Shown here: positions 40,401 through 55,400 of the stretch, piece by piece
Position numbering within the stretch: the stretch's first letter is position 1
Layout of the letters: every line of letters begins with the position of its first letter
NCBI GenBank assembly: GCA_022316685.1
Contig: JAKJHU010000005.1
Coordinates: 12,068,707 to 12,132,706, forward strand
DNA: 64,000 nucleotides
Source of the DNA: Progne subis subis
Lineage: Eukaryota; Chordata; Aves; Passeriformes; Hirundinidae
Reading direction: 5' to 3'
Translations under genes and position numbers: made by a program
The notes under the pieces: model-generated
The model's database searches: none
Told to the model about the DNA's origin: nothing
The model's input: the letters and a program-made list of their open reading frames with translations, nothing else

Positions 40401-43400
40401 AACACTGTGGTTTCTCTAACAGGTTAAACATCTAGGAAAACTAAAAATTTTTTAAAGAAAGGCTTTCAAATTCATCTCATCACCAGGAAAATTTCAAACT
40501 TGCTAGGTGTTTTCCTAATTCTCTTCACTTGAGGGGAGAAGTAATATGTTGGGAGAATACCGTCACACACAACGTATTTATTTCACAAAGTAATAAATAT
40601 GTACGTGGCTGTAGGTAGCATATGCAGACTTGAGATTTCGAGCCACAATGCCATCTTGCAGATGCTTCATTGATATCTTATAAACTGACCAGCAACACCA
40701 ATAACTTTGTGAAGGGCTACAATTTTCTCTTAAACACTTACAAAGTCCATCATCATTATTATTATAATTGTTGTTGTTACTATTATTGATATTGATATTA
40801 TTACTGTTATCAGGTCAGTAAACCCAGATAGAGAGAATCCCTCATATAAGCCACAAGACTGAAAACATTTCCTAACCAGCTTGATAGTGTCAAGCCTATA
40901 AAACAACAATTTCTCTAGAAAAACAATATTTTCTTTGTCTTTTTTGTTGTTATTGTTTGTTTGTTTGCACTTCTGTTTAGCACTGTTTTTATTGATTTAT
41001 TGCCTTTAAATTCACAAAATTTACCAGTTAGTATCAGATGAGCTTCTCTAGTCCATTTGCTGGACAGCAAAAGCAGTGTGTATATCAAAAGACCTATAGC
41101 AACTTTAGAAGTGCAGGTTTCCTTAGTAAAATTGCCTTTCAAGTGGTGGTAACTGTGAAACAAAAAAAAGGTTTTGCTTGCATTTAAAGCCCTGAGAATT
41201 ATTAAGTCTTCAGCAGAGAAGTATTGGTTTTAAGTCAATGCAGATGTGAAAGAAAAGAGCAAGTTGACATTTGGTGGTTGCTTTTCTGAGGAAGAGGAAG
41301 GAAAAGGAGAAAGGCTATAGAAATCAGAGTTTCCAAGATAATTCCCCAGTGAAAATAAGTTCTTTCTACAGAAAAAACCACCACAGTCCTTCTGAAGTCA
41401 ATCACTCTGTTTCCGCTGGCTTCCCAAAATAAATCACCAGTGAAGATTTCCAGCACGGGATGCATGGCATGCTTAAGAAATACAGCATTGGCAATACTAT
41501 GTACTTCAGCATGGAGGAATAATATCTGCCACATGATTGAAACACCATCAAATTTACACAAAACCAAAACCAGAATTTACATTCTCTTGTTTCTCAAAAT
41601 AGACAAAAGACGACTAAACAACCACAGTTACTAAACAACTACAGCTACATATGTGCAAACTGTTCCCTCAGGAATAATGTTTTCTCAAAATCATTAGCTT
41701 ACTAAGTATACTAAAAATTCTCAGTTGCTAATTACATCAAGATTTTCTTTTTTCTTTGCAAAAGCCAATCTGAGACAACAAATTAGAAGATTGGGCAACC
41801 AAGTTATCTATTGACTTTTCTCTGAAGTGACTTTGCCAGCAAACCTTAGGCAATTGGAAGGAGAGATTTTAAAGAGATCAAAGGGATCAAGAATAGAGAA
41901 AATTCTTGCTATAAATTTATTCTTTGCCAACTATTGGATGTTTAAAATGATCCATTTCATTCTTGGTGTCAATGATCTGCCCCCATTCAATGTTCTGAAA
42001 CACACACAGACAGAAGATTAATGGGAATAAATCTTCTGCAGCCCTAGAGAAGGATTTCAGATCTACAGAATGAAGCGGACTTCTTCCAGAGCTGGAAAAC
42101 AATGACAGTCCTTCAAGGACAGAACATCTAAACAGTAGATTTTAAGACAGATCATTAATACTCTTCAGCTGACTCTAAATGAACTACTAACAGGAATATC
42201 TGATGAGGGAGAGCTAAATTAAGTTAATAATACATCAGGATTTTTCCTCAGCGCATCACGTTACAAGCATTAGACATCTATTGAAGTCTGTATATTCTTC
42301 TAGGTCTCAAAATCTACTGCAATAAAAGGATGCTTAACACTTTTCCTCCTTCATTCACCTCACTCAGCTCTGGACCATGAAATAAAGTGACTTGGAAAAA
42401 AAATTATGAATAACTGAGCACTCAAAGGGCTTATGATCATCTGCTCCACAAATCCCTACACAAACCTGCATGTTATTTGAACTCTGCTCATATAGCTTCA
42501 CACTCAAGTGTGCTACAAGAGCTTGGCAGTGAAGTCAGTACTAGTCAGTCTGCTCTTCATCAAGTCCAAGCCAGCAGAGTAAGAATTTTAAATATCATAA
42601 GCATCATATCCCTGAAACAAACATTTGTTTTGCTAACCAAAGAAAAATAATTATGCTGTATTGGTTCAAAGGAAATAAACTTCATTTGCTACTCAAAGGG
42701 CCATAATATGCATGAAGTACTGATAGAGGAATGGTTACCCTGACTGGAAAGAAGGTTGGAATGGACTCTCAAAGACCAGTCAACCAGTTGAAATTATCAG
42801 AAATCTTCTGTAAATGGCCTAATAAAACTAAAGATGCAGCAGCCTCAGTCCATAGACTTATTTAAGCTAAAGTACTAGACAAGCTTAGTGCACAAGAGGC
42901 CATGGGTAGTGAGGTCATTGGCTGAACACTAAGCATGTCTAGATAATTAAAGCATCTTTTGCCTGTTACTATCTGTAAAACTGGGGGCATGGGCAAGACA
43001 TCAACACCACGAGATGTACTCCCATAAGGTGTCCCTGGAGTGATTCCTGGTTCACACACTCTAGAACTGAGAGCAGAGTAAGGCTTCATGTTTGTTCACC
43101 ACCACACACGCAATCAGGTGATCCTTAGTCATGGCTAAATTTCAACTGGAAGCACATGGTTTTATCTGCCACTACAAAATAAAGTTGGAGGAAGGACTAA
43201 ATATTCTTCATGTGCTGTTTTAAGGTGCAGAACAATACTGCCAAGTACCTACTCTTCAATCCTTTCTGCAATACAATAACAAATTATCCACAGAACATAC
43301 TGTATATTCCGTGGTATGCGATGTAACAGCTAGATATTATTAACATAAAACTGTGAAAATTAATTACAAGAAATAACTTTGTGCTCATAAAACAGAACAG

Positions 43401-46400
43401 TCTGATGCCCAGCTTTGAGGAGTCTGCCTCCGCACTGCTCTGGATTGCTGTAGAAACCTGGCAAAAATTACAACCACTGGGCCAGCTATGCCCAAGGCAA
43501 TTACTCTCAGGCCTAGAAAGCACAAATAGAGACCAAAACAAGAAGTAATGATAAATAAGCTCTCATAAAAAAAATGTTTCCAGTACCTGATTTTCTATGG
43601 CTTTTCTGTTTTTTGGATCGCTAACAATCGAGAGCTGCAACTCTGCCATCTTTTTCATTTTGCCATCCATGTCAATCTTCTGGAAGAGAGTCTTGGTCTG
43701 ATTTTTCAGCAGCCTGACAGTGTCCTCTTTCCCCAGCTTCTTTGCAAAGAGGGAAGCACAGGCTGAATGTATGGCAGTAACCCAGTTTTCCAGATCTGTC
43801 TGACTTGTTGCCTGTGAAACCAATCAACGGTAAAATGTTATGAGCAGGTAAGAGGAAAAAAAAATAAAATCAACATCTCTAGGGCGTGAAGTGCTTGATG
43901 GGTTCACTGTTGTCTTAGGCACTTTGTCTTAACCAAGTAAAATAATGTTTTCTTTAGAACTCAGTAAAGAAAAGAAGTCTGAGATTTTCCTGCACTTCAT
44001 TGTGACTTGTCTCCATCCTTCAGCTTCTTTTTCTTAGACTTGCAAGGTCTAAAAGCTCCAGAAGCACAAGAGCCACATAGGCTGTGGGAAAGATGTGAGT
44101 TGCATCTTTCATCTCTCCAGAAAATTAAGGAAAACCCTAACCGATATCAAAGACAAACCTTCACTGTTGCAACAGCAAGGATTTTATATGTGAAAGTCTG
44201 AAGAGAGGTATTTGCTTACTTTAAAAAGTGCTAAGTTAGTGGAAAGACAACATCGAGGTAAAGAGAATTAAATCTGCATGAAGTATCTCTGGAGATATGT
44301 ACAAGTGTGCCTTTGAATCAGCATATTTCTATGCAGGCAGTTCCACATAATACTGTTTTTTATTAACATTTCCAGTGGTGCACTTGAGCAGCCAAGGTAT
44401 TTTGATTATTTTTAGCTCTCTTTCTTGAGTATATTGCTCAAGCAGACTCTCTGTGGTCAGCAGATTCAGGGTTGAGTACACCATTCTGTAAGAGTGGAAT
44501 GCTAATAGATGTGAAAAAAATTGATAAAAAGTTGATTTTTTTAGAAGCTTGTGATCAACCAGGTACCTAGAGCATCTTTCAGATTTGTGATCCTTGCTCT
44601 TTTTGTTTCTGAATCATAATTGACTGAGCCAACTGGTGTCATACCTGAAGTCATATCATGCATTTAGTATTATAATACTGTAATGCAACAGTGCAGTTGT
44701 GCTATTATTTTTAAGTCAAAGGCACAAACATGATGTATGTGTGCTTGTGTACATACAATCATACAGATGCATGTGTAGACTCACAAATACATCCTAAAAT
44801 GGAAAAAAACACTAAGTTATGCATGCATCCTGTTACCTGAAATAGGTAGACATCTCCAAAAGAATTGCTGAGACAGAACACATTTTCTTTCTTGGGATGT
44901 TCTGGAACAGACTGAACAATACTGTCTTCTGCAAACAAGGCGTATCGAGGCAAACTGCTCTGCTCCATTGAGTTCCTTCCATAGGTCTCATAAAACAGTA
45001 GAGTACAACCTTTTGCAGTTCAGAGGGACAAAAATAAAAAAAAATTTTAAAAAAATTTTAAAAAAATAAAAAATAAAAAAAAAAAAAAAAAAAAAAAGAG
45101 AGAGAGAGAAAGTAAGTTATGAATCTCTCAACATTATATAAGGTTTTTGTGAATTAAGACACCCTTCAGAGACAGGGGACATCAGTTCTACTCCTCTTCC
45201 GAAACAGATAAAAAGGGAAGATCTTCTACACAGAAAAACAGGCAAAAATAATGGTGAATTTGCCAATGAAAAGCTGAAACAGACATCTAATAGGAACACA
45301 ACAAACATCTATGAACTTAATAAATAAATGAGGACCTCAATATGGAAGCCCCCAGGGGTTAGGGTAGGAGGGGGTTTGAGCAATGTGCTGTAGGGAAAGA
45401 TGTCCCTGACAATGGCAGGGGAGCTGGACTAAAGGTCCCTTCTGACCCACACTATTCTATCAATAAACTCAGCCTATTAAAATGTTAAGGTATGTAGAAG
45501 AGATTAACTCCTGCTTAGTGAAATCGGCTTTTGTGTCTCTTTATTAAATTGAACCAATAAGGTGTCTCTCATAACAGCCACTTAAGAAATTTTCATATTT
45601 GTTGAAAAGATTTGCAGAATCTTTTGTCTTTATACAACATGCTTGGTGAATAAACTTCTCAAATTTAAACCAGATTTCCTTGAATCTAGCTAAAAATTGA
45701 AGACTCAGACAATTACGAGTAGTTTAAAACAGTTTAAAGGGGCTAAGTTTGAGCATGTTCAGTCTTGTAAATAGTGTAATATCTGAGGTATGAATCTTGC
45801 ATCCAGAAAACAAAACTCATCCTTGATGATGACAATCCTGAGTATGGCAAGTGGAATTACTTCTGAAGGAAAGTGGAGGAGATTTGATCTCAGCAGAGGA
45901 CATTTGATCCTAGTCCATAGCAGTATGACTACGGTGCCATGTTGCCTTTGGCAGTGAAGATGGCTCAAGAAGGTCCCTTCCACCCCTGACAGCCTTTCCT
46001 TCCTGCCTCATGCTGTAACCCACAGTCCTCCAAGATGCACCAATTTGCCTGTTCAAGGGGTCATGGACTGAACTGCACTTCTAAAATACCATTACAAAAG
46101 GAAACCCGTATCACAGATTTCTGATCAAATCATCTGTTGATTGAAAAGTTTTAGAGTAAGGAATCTAATGCATAGAAATACTTCTATACTACATAAATGC
46201 ACCTTTTCCTGTTAACGTCCAAAATGACTGGCAGAATATTTTGAGTAAGAACAAATCCTATAGAGTTGAGCCTATTTTTTGCCTTGGACAGCCCTCACTT
46301 TATCTTCTTTATGCCAATGAAACACTTGGAGATCTCCAGAGTCGGAAAAAAAAGGACATGGTTTGTAACATTCTGCATATCAGAAATCTCATTTGAACAT

Positions 46401-49400
46401 AACAGGGCAAACTAGATCAACAAAACAAAGTCTTCTCTTGTATTCAGCAGAAGCAGCAGCAACATACAACCACTTCCACTTCTGCATTTTAGGAAAGTGC
46501 AGACGTTTTAAGTTTTTAAGATGTATTTTAAATCCTATTTTTGCTCTAACTGAAGATAAGTCACATTTTATCCTGAGAGTTTATATGAACATTAAAAAAA
46601 AAATAAAATAAAATTTGAAGAGCATGTATGTATGTATGCTTGGGTGTATGGCACCCCAGGTATATCTTTGGGTCAACTCCAGTGATCCCTTGAAGGGAAA
46701 GAACTAGTTTCATGAGCTCTGTCAGACCCACAGGGACTGATTATTGTCCAAGTTTCTTAATTAAAACTTGAGCTGAAGGGGAGAGCAATGGGAAAGCAAT
46801 TTCCCATGTTAAAGGAAACTAATTGGGCAGGACAGATGGAAAAGAGAGTTCCTCTTGGTACACAGTTACTATTCAGGCTCACGTCTTGGTGGACCTGAAA
46901 GTGGATCAGAGGCCACAGGGCACTTTTAAGTCTGGCAGATAACCAGATGGTTATAAGCCTTCTGCATATTTATAATTAAACACACCTCAACAGATTGCAA
47001 ATAAACATGCTGTTCTCCATTTACATATGTGGCTATTTTAAGTCATGCTTTAAAATATCTTGGCTATTTAAACTTCAAGAACAAATTAAATACAGATTTG
47101 TTAAAAAACCTGTATAAAGGGAACCAAAGCAAGTGCCTTGATCTTGATACAGCATATTATGAAAACAGAAATAAGCCTTGATATCCAGACAGGCAAGTTT
47201 ATTTTGGAATCAGAAGTCTCCACAGGACAACAAAGGTAAGAGATCAAGGAAATGAGAAATGTGCATTTAAAACAGCTAGCAAAGTGGAAGAGACTCTGTA
47301 CCATGAATGCAGCCACTGAAGTAAAAAGCATTGTATCTAATACCTACAATGTTAGACGGTAATAAAGCTTTTTACAAAGGATTTTTTTTTTTTTGTAGCT
47401 GCAGAAATTCGGGTAGTAAGAAGGGATGCAATTTATTCAAGGTCACCAATAAGCCAATTTTATGACCAAAAAAATGAACATGAAGCACCCAAATTGCTTT
47501 CCAGAGCTTCATTATCCCAGAAACGCACAAACTACTAGAATGTAACATATTTCAGTTTAGAGTCTTGATAGAATTGTTTAGAAACTGAATTTTAGAAGAG
47601 GCAGATCAAACTATATTCATACTCCGTAACAAACACACACAATAAGAGGGTGGAATTCAGGTACAGTTTTTCCCTTTGTATACGCTGCTTGTAAGCATGA
47701 ATCATGCTATCTGATGATCAGGGCAAGTGGTTTAAACTGTTAAGCCTGCCTACATTTTGATCCCTTGATAACAAGTCTCTGAATTATTAGGCAGAATTGC
47801 CTCATTCTAGCAAGTTTGCTTCTTTTCAATCAGCACTTTCAGGCTCAACATTACCAGCACTTGCTGTTTGCTGTTCATTTTTCTTCAGGTCTACACTTAT
47901 ACACAATTTTTAAAAGGGCAACCTGTGGGAAAGTTGTTATTTTCTCTCCTCTAGTCCCAGATATGATAGGAAATTATCAAGCTTGATCATTTCCTTACTC
48001 ATTAGTTTGGTATTATATTTACTGAAAGGCAAATCCTTTTGACACAATTCAAAATTTAAAAAAAGACCTATTAACTCACCCATTAAATTTCCCTTCCTCC
48101 CCACAACAGATATTGCTTTCCTTCTCACACTTCCTGACACTTGTACACTTCTTGCATAAGAAGTGTACAGGTGTCAGAAGCCATAAATGCAGCACAACAA
48201 TTACACCTGCAGCAGCCCCCTTGAGTAGACACCCCCCCCCATGGAGCTGTTTTCACAACAGGAGCAGTTGCAGGAGATGGGAAGCTGAGCATGCCAAAAG
48301 CCAGAAGGAGTTGGTATTGCTGGGAGTGGGGAAGGTGAAAGACCACCCAGGGAAAGGAGGGAGACCTTCAAGTCCTGGGAATGGTTGCCTTGGGTACCAC
48401 ATGGCATTTCCCTACTGCTGCTTCTGCTTCTTCTGCTCTGAACCACACACACTCCTCTGCATAAATGCTCTGACACTGGGAGTCCCCTCTTCATTATATT
48501 GCCACCTAAAGTGCTACGAATGAACTAAACATTTTTACAATAAACTACCCCATCTTTCAGTAAATTTCATAGCAGAGCCTAAGGAACTGTGCGTTTCTAA
48601 CAGGGAATTGGGCACTGGTGACTTCTCCCAACCCTTAAATTTTGGTTCAATTTGGTCTTTGAACTCCAAACATCCAAAAGCATCTTCTAAGTCCCCAATC
48701 TGATGTGCATACACAAATTAGGAATTCAGACAAAATAATTCCCGCTATGGTATGAAACACAAGGCTGCACACACAGTCCCAAAGACATTGAGCAGCACCT
48801 CAGTTCAGTGGGCTGCTTAGGCACATGCTCCACTTTAGGTGGTGGGTAGACCTTGTAAAGTTAGGTGTGATTTTCTGATCCCCCTAAACCTACTAACAGA
48901 AGCCAGCATTCATGAAATGCTGCTGAGACACAACAGAAAGAACTACTGCTGCCAAGGTGGAGGATTAATGTGGTGGTTTTACCTTTGAGGGTGACCCAGT
49001 ACTGCTTCCACTTCCGTCGTGTGACCAGCTCCAGCTTCTTCTCCTTCTGCAGAGTCACCAAGGGTTTGAAGAACAGCCACCCTGCCTTGCGCACCACTCC
49101 TTGCTCTTTCTCATACAGCAAATCCAGCTGCTCCAAGGAGCTAAGGGACTCGCCACTGGAGTCTTCTGTTTCCGACGAAGTCTCCATATTCTCCAAGTTC
49201 ATCCTGCTCATCTCCAGCTCTCGCATGAAGTTCTCATAGATGTTCTGCCTCAAGGCATCACTGCTGACAGCATTTGTGGACTCACTTCTCTGGGACAGGG
49301 CATGGCTGGAGCCAGGAGACCACAGTAATGTGGAGACCTGTGATGGTGCCAGTGTGTCCATAGTGAAGTTGTCCATTCTGCTGTCAAAGTATTCACTCCC

Positions 49401-52400
49401 ATCTTTATACTTTGGCTCCTGTGCATAAAAGGAATTTATCTGCAATCAGTCACCAGAGCTATGATCAAAAGACAGATCACATTTGTCAATTAAATTTGTT
49501 TCACGTTTTGCCATTTCCAGTTCCTTTATCTTTGCACCATTACATCATAGCCTTTGCCTCAGCCATTGACACCATCACTGCTACTGTTTAGTTTTTTCAG
49601 CAGAACCCCATTAAACCCTATCCACTAATCTGAGCATTTTGGTAATTCTGACACCTTTGAATAATCTCAAATTTCACTAGAAACTATTGTCTGAAACCTG
49701 ATGTACTCCAGGAGACAGCTACATCCTCCATCCACAATGCAGGCACCGTGGCTTGCATCTGAGTGCAAGCAGGAACAGTGTCACAACAGGTTTTTTTATT
49801 ATTATAGGGTTTTCTGTACTTTGGTGCTATCACATTGGTGCAATGTGCCTAGGTTTAGCTTCAGCACAACAAGGCTGATTTTAACCTCCACTTTCTATTT
49901 GTCATACAAACAGTGCTTAACCAACAAAAAAAAGGTCAAAAGTTGAGAATATTTTAAGCTTGTTAGAATTGATCAATTGACTAAAATCTAATCTAAAACA
50001 ATAAGTGATTTTAAAAAAAGAGACACACTTGCTGACTGGCTTGAATCCAGTCTCCAGATTGCAGAGCTGTGTATTTTCTGAGTTGCTGGGAACACCCTGA
50101 GAGTTTGATCATCCCATCAAGCACTGACAGGCCTTTTTCCTAATTGCACTGTGCAGCTTCAGCCCTTGGATTGAAAGGGTTGGCTAACATTATTTGAACT
50201 AATCAGGCCTGATGGTATGACTTCAACTTTGCTTTTGATATGGACGCTAGAGTAGGCCCATTTCTTGCCACTGCTTGTCAGTGTGGAATTTGTTGACAGA
50301 TTGGACATTTTCTCTCTTAAGCCTTTCCAAGTAATGTGCTGTCTGGTCCCATCTGGGTCCAGGGATGGAGAGGGATTTTCCTACTACCCAAAACAGAGCT
50401 CCTTGGACTAACTTCATTGTTGATAACCACACCACCCCTCCTAAAAAGTCATTTATTTTCTTCTGAACACATGCGTTGCCAATGCTATTTAAAAGCAACC
50501 AATATTTAAGAACATAAAACACAAAAGACACGTTGCCTTTTGCAGTAAATGTGTGAGGGAATAAAAAAGAAGAGATTGCAATAAAGGATTTGAGAAGTGA
50601 AGCTGTTACCCTCGGTAATAATAAAGCCATTATATTTTCAAGTTTAGACTGCTTCTCTAAAAGCATTTATTTTCTCACAGACTACTGTACTAAGAACAAA
50701 GTAAATAAACATTGGTCTCCTGTGAGCTGTTCTCCCCAGCAGCTCTGAAAACAACTACTTTTTTGTTTCTTTGCTTCTTACTTGTTGCTCTTCAAAACTG
50801 CAGCGGAAAAGGCATGCTGCGTTTGATAGCATCAGGACCTCTAGTGCGCAGCCAAGACTGGGACTGAACACCCTCCCAGGCGATGCCAGACAAACCACTT
50901 TTCCAGCAGCAGGACACTGCTGCCCGTGGCCTCACAAAAGCCAGTTTGAACTGAAACCTATGTTCCCTTACAGTACATCGAACTTCCAGTCTGGCTTTTC
51001 AGATCACTGTCTGGTGATCCAATTCTCCTGGTTAAGGAGCACCTTCCTCAAATCTTGTGGCAGAGTGTTCATCTGTGTTGCCCAAGAATAGCTCCCTAAA
51101 CATCAACAGTTTAGCTGGTTTTTATATGGTGAAGGGAGGAAGATCAGCACATGGGGCAGCAAACCAGGATATAATCCTTCATGTAATGCCTTTATGCCAC
51201 AAAGCGACTGTAGGACATGGATCGTAAAACTGCTCTGGCAATCTGCATTTCAGGGGGGAAACAGAGAGCTTTCTCCACCCTTGTTTTAATCACTGACACT
51301 GTACTTGTGTGCCAAAATCCAGCATTTTAATTGTTTGACTATTCTCCAGGAACCGCTAGCGTCCCCTGGAAAGCATTAGTATACAGCTTATTAAGAATAT
51401 GTATTTCTTTCAGTCCCAAAGCACTAGTAAGAGACACAACACAAGGCAAATACATAGAAGGGGTCTGCTGTGAAAATCCACCACAGGAACAGCAAACTTT
51501 AAGGAAAAGGGTGGGATGCAACCTGTCAATGACCAGCCCCTAACTAAATCCTATGTTTTCTACTCACACACAGAAAGGGTAGAAATGAGGAAGCACCAGA
51601 GTAGAGAAAATGGATAAAGAATACAAAATGAGTATATACACTTCACTGGGACACCATCACTTGTATTTTTCTTTTCTTATGAACCGAATTGGCAGAGTCT
51701 GGCAGTCTCTGTTGGTCCTTGAGGAAGCTGTCGTTGTAGCAATATCTGCCACTACTGAAAAGGTTTGACCTAAGTTACTGCTCCAGGTGGTGTCCTTGCC
51801 AGGTGACTTTCTGCTGGTTTTTGCTCTGTTGAATCTAGTGATGGTAGAAAACTACCACTGTTTCTGTTCAGCTGCATTCAATGTTTGAGATATACTCTGG
51901 AATAGTTAAAGATAAGCAAAAGATAAAGTGGCTAAGATACCAATTAGAAAAAGTGACGCATGTAATAATTAGCTGTAAAGAACAGCACAGGAAAAAACGC
52001 AGCCTGCTACATTCATTAGGACCCATGCTAAAAGGAGAATCTAATACCAGTTTTAAAGTCAGATAAAAAGCTTGACTCAAAGTACTTTTCTTTTAAATTC
52101 TCTTTACAGCCCACATCAGGGCTGTGGCTTATAAAGTCGTAAAAGTTCGGATACAATTCCTGAAGTGAAGCTATTTTACTTAATTCAAGAACCTTTCTTC
52201 AGCAGCTGTTTCTGGTGGAGGATTTTCATTTTACATAGAATTTGCTAAAGTTCTCCGTGTTAAAGAGCTGCACAGAGTTTACACCACTATCTTTAGCCAT
52301 ATCTGGCTGTGCAGCGTGTCTTTCTAAATTCTGTCAACAGGTCTCATGTATATCACACACAGCTCACACACATTGAATTGTGACACAGCATCACCCCAAT

Positions 52401-55400
52401 GCCATTTCAGCACAGATTAAACTAAATGAAGATGTGTGCTGCAGTACAGTACTAGTGATACATTGAGGGTACACTTTAGGATGTCCTCCTGCAAGGAAAA
52501 CTTGGTCTTGAAAAAGATGATTGCAAGTCTTGATGCAAGATCATTATTAGAAAGACAAACTCAATTCCAGGATATATGAGATCAAGTCAGACATAAGGAA
52601 ACATCCAAGTAACTGGACTGGGCATAACCAGGACTCCTCTGGAACATCCCATATGCAAAACTGTTTGTGGATGATTTAAAACAGATGAGGAGGAAGGGTG
52701 CCAGAATGAAAAGGAAATAGATTTCCAATCTTAACACGGGAGACCAAGGAGAGTCTATATAGGCCCATAAATGCAGACCAAGAAAAGATTCTCCTTAAAT
52801 AAATCATAACAGACTAAACAATAGGAAAGAATAACTAACGTAGCAGGCAATACTGACATCAGAACAAACTGTCTGGGACTACATTTACTCTGCCTATCAG
52901 CAAGCATTGAATAAGATGGTTTGGAAAGAGCCTTCAAGATGGAGAAATCCTACCTGTGTTTAAACTGTTCACAAAGGAGATTAAATTCTGCTGCTTTTCT
53001 AGTGTCAAGGGTCTGGCCTCAATATCCCAAGCCTGTTCCTCCTCGGCCTGTGCTCCCATGAAGCAGAGGGCTTGGCTGGTTTGTTCCCACTGGGGCAGCT
53101 GGAGGGACTACCCAGCCACCACCAGCACTTAGGCCCACTTATAGGGAAATATTCCATCTTTCTCCTACGTTCAGCCCGAGTGAGTCACAGCCAGTTATTA
53201 CTAATGTACAGAGGAAGGGACGCGTTGTTCAGAGCAAAGCACAGATGCTGCCATCGACGAGATGAAGTCGCACAAACAGGGACCGACCATGTGACAGATC
53301 AGAACCATGCATGACACTTCTGTCTTTATAAGCTAAAGGTATAAGCATTACCAAACTACAGCCCAGCAACCCCCAGAAGAGATGCCAGGTTACTCAAAGT
53401 GTGACAGATGGAAAAGAACCAACAAAGCCATGCAAGGAACTGCAAAACTACAAAGCATTCACTGCCTCCCTCTTACCCTTCCTGTTGCTGGATACTGGTC
53501 TGATTAAAGTCAGTGACTAACCATTTCCTATGCCTTTTTCTAAGAAACCACCGTTTTTGGAGCTAGGGCTGTTTTCCTTCTACTAGAATCTGATTCAAGT
53601 TTGATGCAATCTCACCAGCCAAATTTCCTTGCCGTGTCTGAAGTCAGTTCACTGCACAGTGAATTCAAAACAGCTATGAATCGCGCACCACAAATGCCAT
53701 TCTGAAAATGTCATAACTAAGTAATACATACTAAAGGTCTGGGATGCAGAAATCATATGTAAAGTCTGGCAGTAAAATCCAGAACATCTACAGATGTTGA
53801 AATCAGTGAAGAATCCTGGAACACAGCACTGAGGCTCTTCAGTGATTCCAGGTTTTTTTGCACTCTCTTTCATAGCTGAATAAGAAGGTGAAAAGACAGC
53901 ATCTGATAAAGTACATAAGCACCAACTCACAAAAGAAGCGATCCAAATAAAAAGCTTTCATTTTCATTTCCCAGTTCTGTAGCCCCCAGCTAGGACACAC
54001 ACCAGCAAACCTTATGCCTGGTTAATTTCTGAGCCTGAGCCTGTCAGAGTTTTACATTGCAATGATAGATACACATGCTTAAGCACAAGACCTGTCTGAA
54101 TCTCCAGCACAGGAGACAGTGTTTGCTCTATGTGCCACATAAAGCATGTGTTATAATCTACTGCTTAGCTGCTGCCTAAATTACAGAACTGTGCCCTTCA
54201 CTCTCTGCTAACTTCTGAAGTGGCCAGCACTTCAGTTTTGTTTAAAGGGAGCATCCCTCATTTAGGGAAGCACAGTGACTGTTCCTGTATGAGGAACACC
54301 AGGGAAGATCCAGGTTAAAAAAAAAAAAAAAAAAAAAAGTAAGGAAAAAAACCAAAAAGCCAAAACAAATCCAAAACCAGTCTCATCTCAGCTTACAAAC
54401 CACACACACAGAGACCAGGCACAGTCTGGTATTTAAAGAGCCAATTCTGGGGCCTGAAGCTAGAAATGAGAATTTCATTCCTGACCACAGGCATCCTAAA
54501 TTCCTATTAATGGGATTAGTCTTAAATTCTTCTAAAGAAACATCCTTTCCCTCCCTCTTGCTCTCCCCTCCCATCTCCTTCTTCACACTACCATCTCTCA
54601 GTGAGCCAGATAGCAACTCAAGTTTTTCCATCTGGTGAACTAAGCTGACACACAGGAAGGAGGAGGTTGTTCCCTGTGATGCCCTCAGAGGAGGTGGAGG
54701 CAGAACCAGCATCTCTGGTCAATACGGCTGCTTGCCTTGCTAGAAATGGACAGACAAGCAAAAAGTGAGTGGTGAAGCCAGCAAAACAGATAGGGAACAT
54801 CTGCAAAGATAGTTACAATGTCCTCCTTCTACTGCTCCTTCCACACTCTGCAGATAATGTATGCTAATTCATAGCACACATAGAGAGAGATTGTATTTTC
54901 ATATTTGAAATAAAAAGAAGGTTTAAACCCCAAGTCACTTTTTAAGTAATGCAGCAATTTCAAAGGGAAATTCACAGAGCTATTAGGCTGCAAATATTGG
55001 CGTTAACTTAGAAGGTGACAAAACAGGAAAATAGGAAGGGCAAATTTACACAAAATAATGTGTATCTTTTTTTGCTGCTGACATTTCAGACAGCGTCAGG
55101 GATCCAACAGTTCTCAAAATTCCACAAATTAGTAAATGAGATAAGCAAGTAATTAACCTGCAAAAAAGACAAATTTCATGCAATCACTATGCATATAAGA
55201 GGAATATAAAAACCAACTTTCACATGCCTAGGCTGGTTTGTACATACCTGCAGCTTCCTTTTCTTCCTTGAAAGACTTCCTGTCCAGTCACTGATGCGTC
55301 GCATTCGGTTCTTTAACGTATCCTTCTTGGATGCATCCTCAGCCAGGGGCTTAGACTTTCTGCACGGGAGGGTGTAGGAGGTGTAATGTGCAGGACTTCC

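Larger units (their letters stand above)
45010..48982 (-). other. TIAM2 intron 2 (3973 bp)
   Basis: Intron bounded by GTAAAA and AAAAG. It contains the inverted repeat at 48130-48180, a short GTAT repeat near 46624, a CR1 3' fragment at 45356-45461 and the long A-rich tract at 45029-45112 beside the acceptor. Confidence 0.85.

Noticed and set aside
50247..50666. 139-codon minus-strand open frame in intron 1
   Set aside because: It has the gene's strand, but no resemblance to TIAM2 between exons 1 and 2, which join directly in phase without it.
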